Shown: positions 53,396 to 62,496, counted from the first letter of the stretch. The stretch: DNA of 64,000 nt from Arion vulgaris (GCA_020796225.1 CM036756.1:54156616-54220615); one strand, 5' to 3'. Notes: generated by a model from the letters alone, not told the origin. Program-made: numbers and translations.

Positions 53396-53735
53396 ATAGA
53401 ATCTGTTGAACAAAGTCAAAGAGACATTCTTAGAATGTCCTGGACAGAGAAGAAGAAAGGAAATATTGAAATTGTACAAGACCTGAACATAGAGTAACAT
53501 TCGCTCATAAACAATATTATGTAGCAAAAACTGAAACATATTGGTCACATTAAACGTTACAGTGGTTTGGGGAGAACAGTAATGGAGGGGATGGCTCCTG
53601 GTAGACGAAGCAGGGGACGACCAAGACGGCAGTGGCAGCATGTTATTAAAGAAGCCGTTAACATGAAGTTGGGGGCGGCGGGAGAACTTTCACGGGACTG
53701 AGAGTTTTTTCAGCTAATTCCAGAGACCCGATCAT
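53395..53735 (+). mobile_element. LF6 LINE ORF2 C-terminus downstream of the expansion
   Basis: Plus strand: RDILRMSWTEKKKGNIEIV (53424-53480), LKHIGHIKRYSGLGRTVMEG (53530-53590), PGRRSRGRPRRQWQHVIKEA VNM (53598-53665), GELSRD and a stop at 53699. Homologous to 28130-27820. Interrupted by stops at ~53495 and ~53518. Confidence 0.85.
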
Positions 53736-53739
53736 GTTG

Positions 53740-54214
53740 AGAGGAGCACCATTAAAGGAGGTGGACACATTTACATATCTGGGAAGTGTTATCAACATTC
53801 AAGATGACCAGATGAAGATGTTAGGGTTAGAATACAAAAGGCAAGATCAGCGGCGCATTCCGAAGAGTATATGATGTTCAAGAATGTTCAGGAATAAAAC
53901 TAAGATAATGATATTTAACTCGAATGTCAATGCTGTCCTTTATATGGAACGGAGACATGGAGAACAACTAAGGAGCACCAAAAGTTGCAGACATTCATCA
54001 ATAGATGCCTGCACACGATATTCCACTGCGATGGTATGACAAGACTACAAACAGGGATCCGTGGGATAGAGCGGAACAACGACAGGTGGAACAAGAAATA
54101 AGGAGCAGAAAGTAGAGGTGAATAGGACACACACTTAGGAAACCCCATGACAGCATCACGAGACGGACACTCCGATGGAACCAACAGGGTAATAAAGATT
54201 TTGGAAATAACCAA
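53740..54214 (+). mobile_element. LF9 LINE ORF2 3' part before the expansion
   Basis: Plus strand: EVDTFTYLGSVINIQDD (53760-53810), MIFNSNVNAVLYMER with a frameshift into GDMENN (53910-53970), LQTFINRCLHTIFHCDGM across frames (53985-54040), then RTLRWNQQG (54168-54190). The order matches the LINE FxYLGS, YGSETW, CLRRIL and LRWNPQG landmarks. Confidence 0.8.
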
Positions 54215-54760
54215 GAACACCTGGAGACGGTAGCTGGATACAGAATACAAGAAAATGGGAATAGCCAAGGACACCTGGAGACGGTAGCTGGATACAGAAT
54301 GCAAGAAAATGGGAATAGCCAAGAACACATGGAGACGGTAGCTGGATACAGAATGCAAGAAAATTGGAATAGCCAAGAACACCTGGAGACGGTAGCTGGA
54401 TACAGAATGCAAGAAAATGGGAATAGCCAAGAACACCTGGAGACGGTAGCTGGATACAGAATACAAGAAAATGGGAATAGCCAAGAACACCTGGAGACGG
54501 TAGCTGGATACAGAATACAAGAAAATGGGAATAGCCAAGGACACCTGGAGACGGTAGCTGGATACAGAATACAAGAAAATGGGAATAGCCAAGAACACCT
54601 GGAGACGGTAGCTGGATACAGAATACAAGAAAATGGGAATAGCCAAGAACACCTGGAGACGGTAGCTGGATACAGAATACAAGAAAATGGGAATAGCCAA
54701 GAACACCTGGAGACGGTAGCTGGATACAGAATGCAAGAAAATGGGAATAGAGTGGAAAGA
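54215..54760 (+). repeat. 54-bp tandem expansion inside LF9 ORF2, 10 copies
   Basis: CTGGAGACGGTAGCTGGATA recurs at 54221, 54275, 54329 (variant), 54383, 54437, 54491, 54545, 54599, 54653 and 54707: an exact 54-bp (18-codon) period. In the LINE frame each unit reads NTWRR, stop, LDTEYKKMGIAK. The NTWRR-x-LDTE segment is the usual C-terminal block after RGRPK. Every unit has the same TAG, so the founder unit was already nonsense-mutated. The other two frames are open and give spurious frames of 175 (plus) and 269 (minus) codons. Confidence 0.93.
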
Positions 54761-54830
54761 TCTGGAAAAGATGGCCTTGTACAGGAAGGCTTGGAAGACC
54801 TTGGTTGCGATAATATGCCTCCTTAGGGGA
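54761..54830 (+). mobile_element. LF9 LINE ORF2 C-terminus after the expansion
   Basis: In the same frame as the repeat units the sequence continues EWKDLEKMALYRKAWKTLVA, then CLLRGEG and a stop at ~54836. This is the W-x-x-L-x-x-x-A-x-x-R-x-x-W ending typical of this LINE group, so the array is an in-frame insertion within the ORF. Confidence 0.85.
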
Positions 54831-54994
54831 GAAGGATAAAGAAGATTATAATGAGAGCATAGGCTATGCTACATGATAATGATTATTCAAAATGGAACAA
54901 AACAAAACAAAACAAAAATTGGATAAGAAATTGTTGAATACCTATGTTCTATTTATTCCCTCATCATTGAATCAATCTCTCTCTCTTTTATACG

Positions 54995-55200
54995 AATGTC
55001 TCTATGGCTAAACCGTTCGCTTTGCGTTCCAAATATCGCGGGTTCAAATCCGGATCGCGCTCTTCTTTTCACGAGTGTCTTTTTTCACAGATCCCTAGGA
55101 TAGTTGCCGGAGCTACGGGGTTCGTGCTTTGTGCATTATTCTCGCCAGGTGGCTTCCGATTTCTGAGGAGAGCGAGCGAGCCATAGAGGTAAATGCGGTT
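54995..55200 (+). mobile_element. SINE SA copy
   Basis: Head TATGGCTAAACCGTTCGCTT TGCGTTCC, B-box GGTTCAAATCC (55041-55051), CGAGTGTCTTTTTTCACAGA TCCCTAGGATAGTTGCCGGA, GCTACGGGGTTCGTGCTTTG, GAGCCATAGAGGTAAATGCG and GTTCAATGATGT. Well preserved except at the 3' end. No target duplication seen. Confidence 0.85.
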
Positions 55201-55254
55201 CAATGATGTTAACAATGATGTCTATATGCCTCTTAATGTTCGTTTGCGAGTTAT

Positions 55255-55535
55255 TACAGTCCATAGACATGTCGCCCGTTTGTTATCGGGGCTCGCGAGG
55301 GGAGCAAAGAATAGTAACATTGCAACCTACAAGGCATGTCGTAATAGGCGACTGAGGTAGGGGTCGAGGGAAGCTACCATCTAGTAAATAAAAAGCTTCG
55401 CATAAATCGGATGTGCTGGCCTACTAGGTGCATAACTGACACAACGTCAATCATTCTTATAAGATCATATACAAATCACAAAGAGTGGTTAACAAGTGGT
55501 CGATATGGAGAGTTTCAAGAAGAAGAAGAACATAG
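55255..55535 (+). mobile_element. SINE SS2 copy with (GAA)n tail
   Basis: GCCCGTTTGTTATCGGGGCT, GGGGAGCAAAGAATAGTAAC, core GCATGTCGTAATAGGCGACT (55335-55354, one change), GGGAAGCTACCATCTAGTA, AAATCGGATGTGCTGGCCTA, ATAACTGACACAACGT, AAGTGGTCGATATGGAGAGT TTCAAGAAGAAGAAG. Confidence 0.87.
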
Positions 55536-56029
55536 ACATGCACCGAGACTTCTCTTCAAACAATGTTTACTTATTTGCTGTCTATTTCCGTATGACTTGG
55601 CAAAGACAATCACATATTGCCATTTCGGAATTGCTTATAACATGTAGTGTAGTCTCATTATGGAATTGCTATGAAGCTTGGTAAAATAAACAGTGGAGGG
55701 AATGATAAGAAAACAGAGATTGCATTTGCGTTAACATTATAATAATTGTCATTGAGAAAGAAAAAGGGAGACAGAAATATAAAGGGATATATGTGGGGGA
55801 GGTAGGGGGTGTCTCTGGGGAGTAGAAGTTATGTGCTCGCCTACTATTCCAAAGATACTCGCTCGTTCCCTGGTGGAGCGATTGAGATAGTTTTCCATAG
55901 ATTTCTGATCTCAGTGTAAGTGAGATCAAGTCCCTATTCCTATCGGAGACGGACGATAAAACGAAGTGTCCCATGTTCGAGTTGAGCACCAAAAAGAACC
56001 ATTGACAGTTCAAAATTGAGAAAACCAGA
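55536..56029. other. No supported feature
   Basis: The 238-codon minus-strand frame (55669-56385) crosses it but contains the 42-bp repeat and no recognised domain. Confidence 0.5.
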
Positions 56030-56220
56030 CTGAAACCATGACAGTTCAAAATTGAACCAGACTGAAACCATGACAGTTCAAAATTGAGAAAACCAGGCTG
56101 GAAACCAGACAATGCCCGGGCAAAATTGAGAAAACCAGGCTGGAAACCAGACAATGCCCGGGCAAAATTGAGAAAACCAGGCTGGAAACCAGACAATGCC
56201 CGGGCAAAATGAATTGCAAA
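56030..56220. repeat. Tandem repeat, 42-bp unit, 3 full copies plus partial copies
   Basis: CAAAATTGAGAAAACCAGGC TGGAAACCAGACAATGCCCG GG repeats at 42 bp (56100-56215), preceded by shorter derivatives with ATGACAGTTCAAAATTGA. In the minus strand this yields a 14-residue periodic frame. Confidence 0.93.
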
Positions 56221-56261
56221 AATAAAATAAAATTTCTGGAAAATATTTTCACCATTTTCAA

Positions 56262-56410
56262 AATGACATCGGAGACTCTCACCGGAGCTACAGAGTTCGT
56301 GCACTGCCGCTGAGATCTTTCTGTGTAAGAAAGAGATCAGAGCACACATGGTATCACCGAAGTGCAATGATGATGGTCCTATCAATCAATAAATTAATCA
56401 ATCAATATAT
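56262..56410 (+). mobile_element. SINE SH copy with ATCA-repeat tail
   Basis: GGAGCTACAGAGTTCGTGCA, CTGCCGCTGAGATCTTTCTG TGTAAGA, ATCACCGAAGTGCAATGATG ATGGTCC and the tail CTATCAATCAATAAATTAAT CAATCAAT. Same order and tail type as 17870-18015. Confidence 0.65.
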
Positions 56411-56780
56411 GTATATGTACTGGGAGTTTGAGAGAACTAAAGGCTAGGCGAGTAAAAACCTTATAAAAAACTCTCACTGCGTTGTTGGTCAGTACGGTTA
56501 TCCAGACATATAGAGTAAACCTTGACTACAAATCCAGAGGAAGAGACCCTAAGGCAGTTTATGGTTAAGTATATTTCCTTCCATCTTCTGGCACCCTCTA
56601 GCAGCCCTGCCTAAATCCAAACTCATGGACTTTATCTTTCCTTTGAATTAAAATATTAGGGTCGAGTGGGAGGTTTGTGCAAAATGGGAAATGTACATTG
56701 ACAGTGTTACCTGCTTAGAGCAGGCAAGAAACTACACTAGTCAAATGAAAGTCTGTAAAGTAAAAAATGCCATATGAACC
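56411..56780. other. No recognisable feature
   Basis: Unique-looking sequence. Confidence 0.55.
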
Positions 56781-57230
56781 ATATATATATATATATATAT
56801 ATATACAGACAGAAAGAGACAAAACGAAAACAGAAGGAAAGAGATAAAGATAGTGAGATACGGTGTACGGAAGGGAGAGAAAGAGTAGGAAAGAAAGATG
56901 AAGAAAACGAAAAAAGAAAGAGAATGGGAGAAAGAGATGAAAGAAAGAGAAGTAAAACAATAAAAAGAAGAATAGTGAGAAGTAAGAGAGAGAGAAGAGA
57001 GAGAATGAAAATGATAAAGAGAGAAAGAGTTGAAGAAAGAGAAAAACACTGATATAGAAATGAAAGTAAGAAATATAGAAAGGGTGAGATAAAGAAAGAG
57101 AGAGAGAGATAAAGAAAGGAGAGAGAAAGAGAGTCAGCGAATAAGAGATAGGGAGGGAGGGAATAAAAGATGCAAGAAAAGATATAATGAGATGAAAAGA
57201 AAGAAAAGTGAGAATGTGTGTGTATGAAAG

Positions 57231-57272
<42 letters not shown>

Positions 57273-57440
57273 AGAATAGACCAAAGAAAAAACAGACAGA
57301 AATTAGAGGAAAGAAGGTGATACTGCAATGAATAAATAGAAAAAATCAGATACAAAACGAGAGTGAAAAGAAAAGTCAGAATGAAGAAAGAGAAGATAAA
57401 AAGAAAGAAATAGAGAAACAGAGAGATGAAGAGGATATAG
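56781..57440. repeat. (TA)n followed by a ~620-bp purine-rich (GA) tract
   Basis: TA repeats at 56781-56806 lead into a stretch to ~57440 in which the plus strand is overwhelmingly A and G (GAGA, AAAGA, GAAAG motifs), with a pure GA run at 57236-57268. The 189-codon serine/leucine/phenylalanine minus-strand frame and 92-codon lysine/arginine/glutamate plus frame are composition artefacts. Confidence 0.93.
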
Positions 57441-57486
57441 AATCAAATTATAATGAGCATCTTGATAACTTCCCAAGAACAACAAA

Positions 57487-58040
57487 CAGATATCATCATC
57501 AAATAACTTGTCCTGGGGAAAAATTTGCCACCCCAACAGTCCTTTGGAATTTCTCCCTCTCAAAGAACAAATGCCCAGCATCTGCAGCCGGGTCATGCTC
57601 AAATGATCAGTTTGAAACATCCTGAATCCATATTCTTCGTGGTTTTCCACTTCTCTTTCGAGAGACGCCTCCTTCCATTCTTGGTCTTCTGCGTCTTTTT
57701 ATATCTTCAAAATACTTCAATTTTCTCATTCTTATTTGTAGCATCATCTAGTTTTCTTTGATTTTGAGTTTCTTTCTGTGTATATCTATGTGTACTCTTC
57801 TCTGTCATCCGTCAGCTGTGAATTCAAGCGTTAGCCATGACGCCTGGTTTGAAGCTTCTGACTGATTTTTGCGTGGAAGACTACTTTATCATTTGACTGT
57901 TGTCCCTCGCCAAGCAGGCATGGCTTCGTCGACTTGAGAGGTAAATGCATGCTCTTAGTATTCTTATCTTTATTTTACTATCAGTTCTATTACATTCTGT
58001 TTTTAGTTGTAATTTTAGAGTAAGTCTAACTAGATATTTA
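57487..58040 (-). mobile_element. LF1 LINE ORF2 3' part, interrupted by an SG element
   Basis: 57487-57800 matches the LF1 3' end of 59745-60060 (ATCATCATCAAATAACTTGT, CAGTCCTTTGGAATTTCTCC, AATCCATATTCTTCGTGG, CAAAATACTTCAATTTTCTC, TTTTGAGTTTCTTTCTGTG). LF1 sequence resumes at ~57945 with AATGCATGCTCTTAGTATTC. Between them is an SG element, and about 110 bp of LF1 are missing. Confidence 0.78.
57805..57942 (-). mobile_element. SG element nested in LF1
   Basis: CAGCTGTGAATTCAAGCG, AGCCATGACGCC, CTGACTGATTTTTGCGTGGA and CCCTCGCCAAGC correspond to the reverse-oriented SG copies at 10380 and 63700. It replaces rather than cleanly interrupts the LINE. Confidence 0.6.
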
Positions 58041-58424
58041 ACATGACATATAATACTTATTCCTCTTGACTCTGAATAACAAGATAGTCGAGTGTTTGCA
58101 AACAAAAGATGATAATTAGAACCAGTGCATAGTTGGAAATAATTATTTGAATAAAATACGAAACATTTTTTTTCTTGACGGCTGCGGCGTGGAAGGAAAC
58201 TGTTCGCATCTGACTCCAAAGTACTGAGTTCGTTCCCGCGTCGTGAAGACAACACAAACAAAGAAGAAATACAGCGTTAACTGTTGAAACATCAATCTTA
58301 AGTGTAAGAGAATAGAAATTAGATCACATAAATAATATAAAATAAATTCTACAATTTCAGGGAGATCAGATCATGTTTTTTCAATTTCACTGAACGTCAT
58401 GGATCTCATCAGGTTCTAGAATTT
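58041..58424. other. No recognisable feature
   Basis: AT-rich. A tRNA-like CTGAGTTCGTTCCCGCG at ~58226 is suggestive of a SINE head but incomplete. Confidence 0.45.
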
Positions 58425-59265
58425 CATAATAGACATAATATATGTGTTGTCTTGATATAATAGACATAATATATGTGTTGTCTTGATATAATAGACATAA
58501 TATATGTGTTGTCTTGATATAATAGACATAATATATGTGTTGTCTTGATATAATAGACATAATATATGTGTTGTCTTGATATAATAGACATAATATATGT
58601 GTTGTCTTGATATAATAGACATAATATATGTGTTGTCTTGATATAATAGACATAATATATGTGTTGTCTTGATATAATAGACATAATATATGTGTTGTCT
58701 TGATATAATAGACATAATATATGTGTTGTCTTGATATAATAGACATAATATATGTGTTGTCTTGATATAATAGACATAATATATGTGTTGTCTTGATATA
58801 ATAGACATAATATATGTGTTGTCTTGATATAATAGACATAATATATGTGTTGTCTTGATATAATAGACATAATATATGTGTTGTCTTGATATAATAGACA
58901 TAATATATGTGTTGTCTTGATATAATAGACATAATATATGTGTTGTCTTAATATAATAGACATAATATATGTGTTGTCTTGATATAATAGACATAATATA
59001 TGTGTTGTCTTGATATAATAGACATAATATATGTGTTGTCTTGATATAATAGACATAATATATGTGTTGTCTTGATATAATAGACATAATATATGTGTTG
59101 TCTTGATATAATAGACATAATATATGTGTTGTCTTGATATAATAGACATAATATATGTGTTGTCTTGATATAATAGACATAATATATGTGTTGTCTTGAT
59201 ATAATAGACATAATATATGTGTTGTCTTGATATAATAGACATAATATATGTGTTGTCTTGATAAA
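58425..59265. repeat. Tandem array, 31-bp unit, ~27 nearly identical copies
   Basis: TAATAGACATAATATATGTG TTGTCTTGATA at exactly 31 bp. I see only one substitution in the whole array (CTTAATATAAT instead of CTTGATATAAT near 58948). The unit contains the imperfect palindrome ACATAATATATGT. 31 bp rotates the frame, so three minus-strand frames of 181-284 codons share one repeating peptide (period 31 residues). Confidence 0.98.
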
Positions 59266-59289
59266 GATCCATGGTCAAACGTCGATTGT

Positions 59290-59475
59290 TGCTGCTTTAT
59301 TTTATTATATAATACTTTTTCTTGTATGTAACTTATCGTTACTGTCTTGTTTATATTTGATTTATAATACTTTCTCGCTTATGTAACGTTATGTTCCTGT
59401 CTTCTTTATATTTGATTATATAATACTTTTCTCGCTTATGTAACGTTATTGTTCACCTGTCTTCGTTTATATCGC
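59290..59475. repeat. Imperfect tandem repeat, ~60-bp unit, 3 copies
   Basis: TATAATACTTTYTCGCTTAT GTAACGTTAT followed by CTGTCTTCTTTATATTTGAT occurs three times with drift. Confidence 0.85.
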
Positions 59476-59740
59476 TCGAGAGATAAATTTTGGACGATCT
59501 GGCTCTTAAATAAATCTGACAACCGAGAAATGACATCTACACAGAGCTTTGTGTGAGTTTCAAACAACAGTGAGGTTTGTACATGGTGTTTTGTTTTTTG
59601 TCTGTTATGTAGGGGATTAAAACCTCGTAATGCCGAGGCACGAACCGTTCAACTTAATGTGAACCTTTAATTGGTTATATCAGAGGGTGTAAGCTAGCAA
59701 ACATGACAAATCAGAATTAACTCCTTTCGGAGAATCCACC
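59476..59740. other. No recognisable feature
   Basis: Unique-looking sequence. Confidence 0.5.
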
Positions 59741-59744
59741 ATCA

Positions 59745-60400
59745 TCATCAAATAGCTTGTCCCGAGCAGAACTTTACCACCCCAACAGTCCTCCAGAATT
59801 TCTCTCTCTCGTAGGCCAGATGTTCTGCCTCTGCAGCCGTCATGTTCAAATCATCAGATACATCCTGAATCCATCTTCTACGTGGTCTTCCTCTTCTCTC
59901 TTTGCCGGTATACCTCCTTCCATGATGGTCTTCTCCAGCCCCTAGTGTCTTTGTATATGTCCAAAATATCTCAATTTTCTCTTTCTTATTTGTAGCCAGT
60001 TTTCTTTGATTTTGAGTTCTTTCTGGATAGATCTATTTATGCTCTTCTCTGTCCAAGATATACGTAGGACTCTTCTGTAACACTTATATTCGAAAACACA
60101 CATATGTTTTTCACTGCCTTATTAAATGTCCATGCTTCACACCCATATGTTGCTACTGGGAATATGCATGCTCTTAGTATTCTAATCTTTATTTTCTTAT
60201 CAGTTCCGTTCCATACTTTTTTAGTTGTTTAATTTTTTGTAAAGCCATGTTTGTTCTTCTTTTATTTTTCTCCATCCCATTTCCATCTGTTGTTAGTAGT
60301 GAACCAAGATATTCAAAACTGTTCACATTTTCTACTTTCTCTCCGTTGATAAAAATATCATTTGTCATGTTTGTTTTATCTATTGTCATTATTTGTCATG
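59745..60400 (-). mobile_element. LF1 LINE ORF2 3' part, best LF1 copy
   Basis: Minus-strand order: MTIDKTNMTNDIFINGEKVE then VNSFEYLGSLLTTDG (60389-60270), a KIKQLKKYGTEL segment (60230), the VATYGCE..T region (~60150), VLRISWTEK-like (60070), FGHIQ (59950), KERRGRPRRRWIQDVSDDLN MTAAEAEHLAYEREKFWRTV (59920-59790), a stop and a GAT repeat tail at 59741-59752. At least three frameshifts. Confidence 0.85.
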
Positions 60401-61015
60401 GGAGAATCCAGTAGTTATATATTTAATAAATATAACAATATACTTTGTTTCTTCCTCTTCTGAGATCAGTTTCCTATGATCAAAGCTCTAACATATAACG
60501 TTATTAATAATAATTTTACAAATAATGTACATGAAACTCTCTGAGGACAGACAGACACACACTTGACAATAAATTCGATCACAATTTGACGCCATATAAC
60601 AACTCCACTATCTGGTTGACAATAATTGTATCTATATCATTAGACGATGTCTGCTAGTTAGCTTTTCAACTCAACCGTACACACTATCGCTGATAAACTT
60701 ATATATAGTGTACAAGTTACCATTATTTGATTCATAATATATCATACAATAGACGGATCTATATTAGCACAGTCCCAAGACAAGTTCAATATTTACCTTT
60801 CCCCTATAGTCATTGTCCTTGTTAATGGATTAATGTAAAGTATGTACTTTCACGTCTACCTTTACAAATTAACAAGCTAGTTGTTATCTTCTGTTGTGAT
60901 AATTGCAGCACTTTTCTATCATTATTTTCCCAGTTTCCGTTTTTGTTTCTCTAGTTTTTTAGTTCACTAACTTTTTCTTCTGTACACGTGTTCATGATAC
61001 GCGAGTAGGTAATTA
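60401..61015. other. No recognisable feature
   Basis: AT-rich unique-looking sequence; no open frame or repeat supported. Confidence 0.55.
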
Positions 61016-61279
61016 TGACTCTCTTTCCTGCGTCGTTTTAACCCCGTTGAAGTATAGGCTTCCAACCAACTCATAACATTAACAAGACGCCCTATCTTTA
61101 GCTATTCCTTGCAACACTTTCTAGCTCTTCCATAGTTAATCTCACCATGAAAATGCCTTTTATTGACCTGTTGTTTCACAGTGATCTGTCTCGTTCTGTT
61201 CGTTAGCTCTTCATTTATGACAGTATCATACCATCTCAGTCATTCTATTCTGCGTAGACACCAGTTGATGAATGTTTGC
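61016..61279 (-). mobile_element. LF9 LINE ORF2 fragment, left of a SINE insertion
   Basis: Minus strand reads QTFINWCLRRIE-LRWYDTVI NEELTNRT across 61279-61190, then drifts. It continues on the other side of the SS2 SINE at 61782-61844 (GSETWRTTTIITNKLQTFIH). The twelve bases ATGAATGTTTGC occur on both sides. Confidence 0.72.
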
Positions 61280-61781
61280 TTCTTCTTCTTCTTCTTCGAA
61301 CGCTCCATATAGATCACTTGTTAAACCGCTCTTTGAGATTTGTATGTGATCTAAGCCTAAGAGCGATTGTACGTTATGTCAGTTATGTGTCAGCACATTC
61401 GATTTCTACGAAGCTTTTTTTTTACTAGTGTAGTTTCCTTAAGCCTCTACCTTCGTCGCCTCTTACGACATGCCTTGTAGGTCGCAGTGTTACTATTCTT
61501 TGCTTCCCTTGCTGGCTATGGCAGCACACAGGCTTCGTCGCCTCTTACGACATGCCTTGTAGGTCGCAGTGTTACTATTCTTTGCTTCCCTTGCTGGCTC
61601 TGGCAGCACACAGGCTTCGTCGCCTCTTACGACATGCCTTGTAGGTCGCAGTGTTACTATTCTTTGCTTCCCTTGCTGGCTATGGCAGCACACAGGCTTC
61701 GTCGCCTCTTACGACATGCCTTGTAGGTCGCAGTGTTACTATTCTTTGTTTCCCTTGCTGGCTCTGGCAGCAAACAGGTGT
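61280..61781 (-). mobile_element. SINE SS2 with internally amplified 82-bp core, inserted in LF9
   Basis: The plus strand starts with (TTC)n (GAA tail), ACGCTCCATATAGATCACTT, GTATGTGATCTAAGCCTAAG, CGATTTCTACGAAGC, then the core region, ending GCTGGCTCTGGCAGCAAACA GG. The element is flanked by a perfect 12-bp duplication ATGAATGTTTGC (61268-61279 and 61782-61793). Confidence 0.87.
61451..61778 (-). repeat. 82-bp tandem array of the SS2 5' half/core, 4 copies
   Basis: CTTCGTCGCCTCTTACGACA begins units at 61451, 61533, 61615 and 61697, exactly 82 bp apart. Each contains the conserved core (reverse complement GCATGTCGTAAGAGGCGAC) and the SINE 5' end up to GGCAGCACACAGG. Units 1 and 3 read GGCTATGG, units 2 and 4 GGCTCTGG, suggesting a two-unit duplication of an initial dimer. 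Confidence 0.95.
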
Positions 61782-61844
61782 ATGAATGTTTGCAATTTAT
61801 TAGTTATTATTGTAGTCGTTCTCCATGTTTCTGATCCATGCATT
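61782..61844 (-). mobile_element. LF9 LINE ORF2 fragment, right of the SINE
   Basis: Minus strand reads GSETWRTTTIITNKLQTFIH, continuing the LF9 block broken by the SINE. Confidence 0.72.
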
Positions 61845-61866
61845 CTCTCTCTCTCTCTCTCTCTTT
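61845..61866. repeat. (CT)n microsatellite = (GA)n tail of LF8
   Basis: Eleven CT units at the 3' end of the minus-strand LF8 LINE, probably its tail. Confidence 0.9.
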
Positions 61867-62496
61867 AGCCTGTTACGTCCTTGGCTTTTAGGGCAGCAAT
61901 AAACTCACACCATTCTTCTATTCATGGCCTTACTCTGTATTGTTCCAGCTATGATTCATTTCTTTCAGTTCTTGCTCTATTGTTCTCCCCCAGGTTGTCT
62001 TGGGTCTTCCACGTTTTCGTTTACCCTCTGGAGTCCATCTCAGTGCAGTTTTCGTGTCAGAGTCAGTTTCCATGCACATCACATGCCCGATCCATCTCCA
62101 GCGTCGTCTTCGGATGATGGTGCTCATATTCTCTTGTTGATATCGTGCGAGCAGTTCTTGGTTAGAAATAGTATTTGGCCAGAACACACGTAAGATTTTT
62201 CGCAGACAAGTTGTATGAAAGGTGGAGAGTTTGGACATATCTTGTTTTGTCATTCTCCAGCATTCCGATCCGTATAACAAAGTTGAAAGGAAGCAGCTGC
62301 GGTATATATTAGCCTTGGTTCCAATGCTGTATTGTGCAGATTTCCAGGCTGTCTGAAGGGACACGAACGCACTCCGTGCCTTACTCAGTCTGCTTTTAAT
62401 GTCATATCCAGCACCTCCTTCGTTGCTGATAACACTTCCAAGATATGTGAAAGTAGTTGTATTTGGGAGAATTTTATCTTCTAGTTTGACTAGTGT
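61867..62496 (-). mobile_element. LF8 LINE ORF2 3' end, 5'-truncated, flanked by 117-bp direct repeats
   Basis: Minus-strand order: VKLEDKILPNTTTFTYLGS (62490-62435), an IKSRLSKARSAFVSLQTAWK stretch (to 62340), ANIYRSCFLSTLLYGSECWR (62306-62250), FHTTCLRKILRVFWPNTISN, RRWRWIGHVMCMETDSDTKT, TPEGKRKRGRPKTTWGRTIE, then after a frameshift WCEFIAALKAKDVTG and a stop (~61868). Direct repeats of 117 bp sit at 61728-61844 and 62497-62613. Confidence 0.87.
61930..62364 (-). pseudogene. LF8 ORF2 C-terminal open segment
   Basis: A 144-codon open frame covering the YGSECW block, the CLRKILR block, RRRRWRWIGHVM and GKRKRGRPKTTW. It is one of the least-decayed LINE C-termini here. The last ~15 residues (WCEFIAALKAKDVTG) are in another frame, so one indel lies near 61930. 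The frame is open upstream of its first methionine, because the LINE frame continues to ~62490. Confidence 0.85.

Noticed and set aside
53927..54826. 269-codon minus and 175-codon plus frames
   Set aside because: They lie over the 54-bp LINE-derived array. The biologically meaningful frame is the LINE frame, which contains a stop in every unit.
55669..56385. 238-codon minus-strand frame
   Set aside because: It includes the 42-bp repeat and no recognisable domain. Rejected as a gene, though not disproved.
56715..57284. 189-codon serine/leucine/phenylalanine-rich frame as a membrane protein
   Set aside because: Complement of a purine-only tract; composition artefact.
57303..57650. 115-codon minus-strand frame
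   Set aside because: It overlaps the LF1 3' end in a shadow frame and runs into the purine tract.
58387..59278. Three overlapping minus-strand frames of 181-284 codons
   Set aside because: All three encode the same rotating 31-residue peptide from a 31-bp array.
61493..61693. Minus-strand frame over 61.5-61.7 kb as a small protein
   Set aside because: Translation of the 82-bp SINE-core array.
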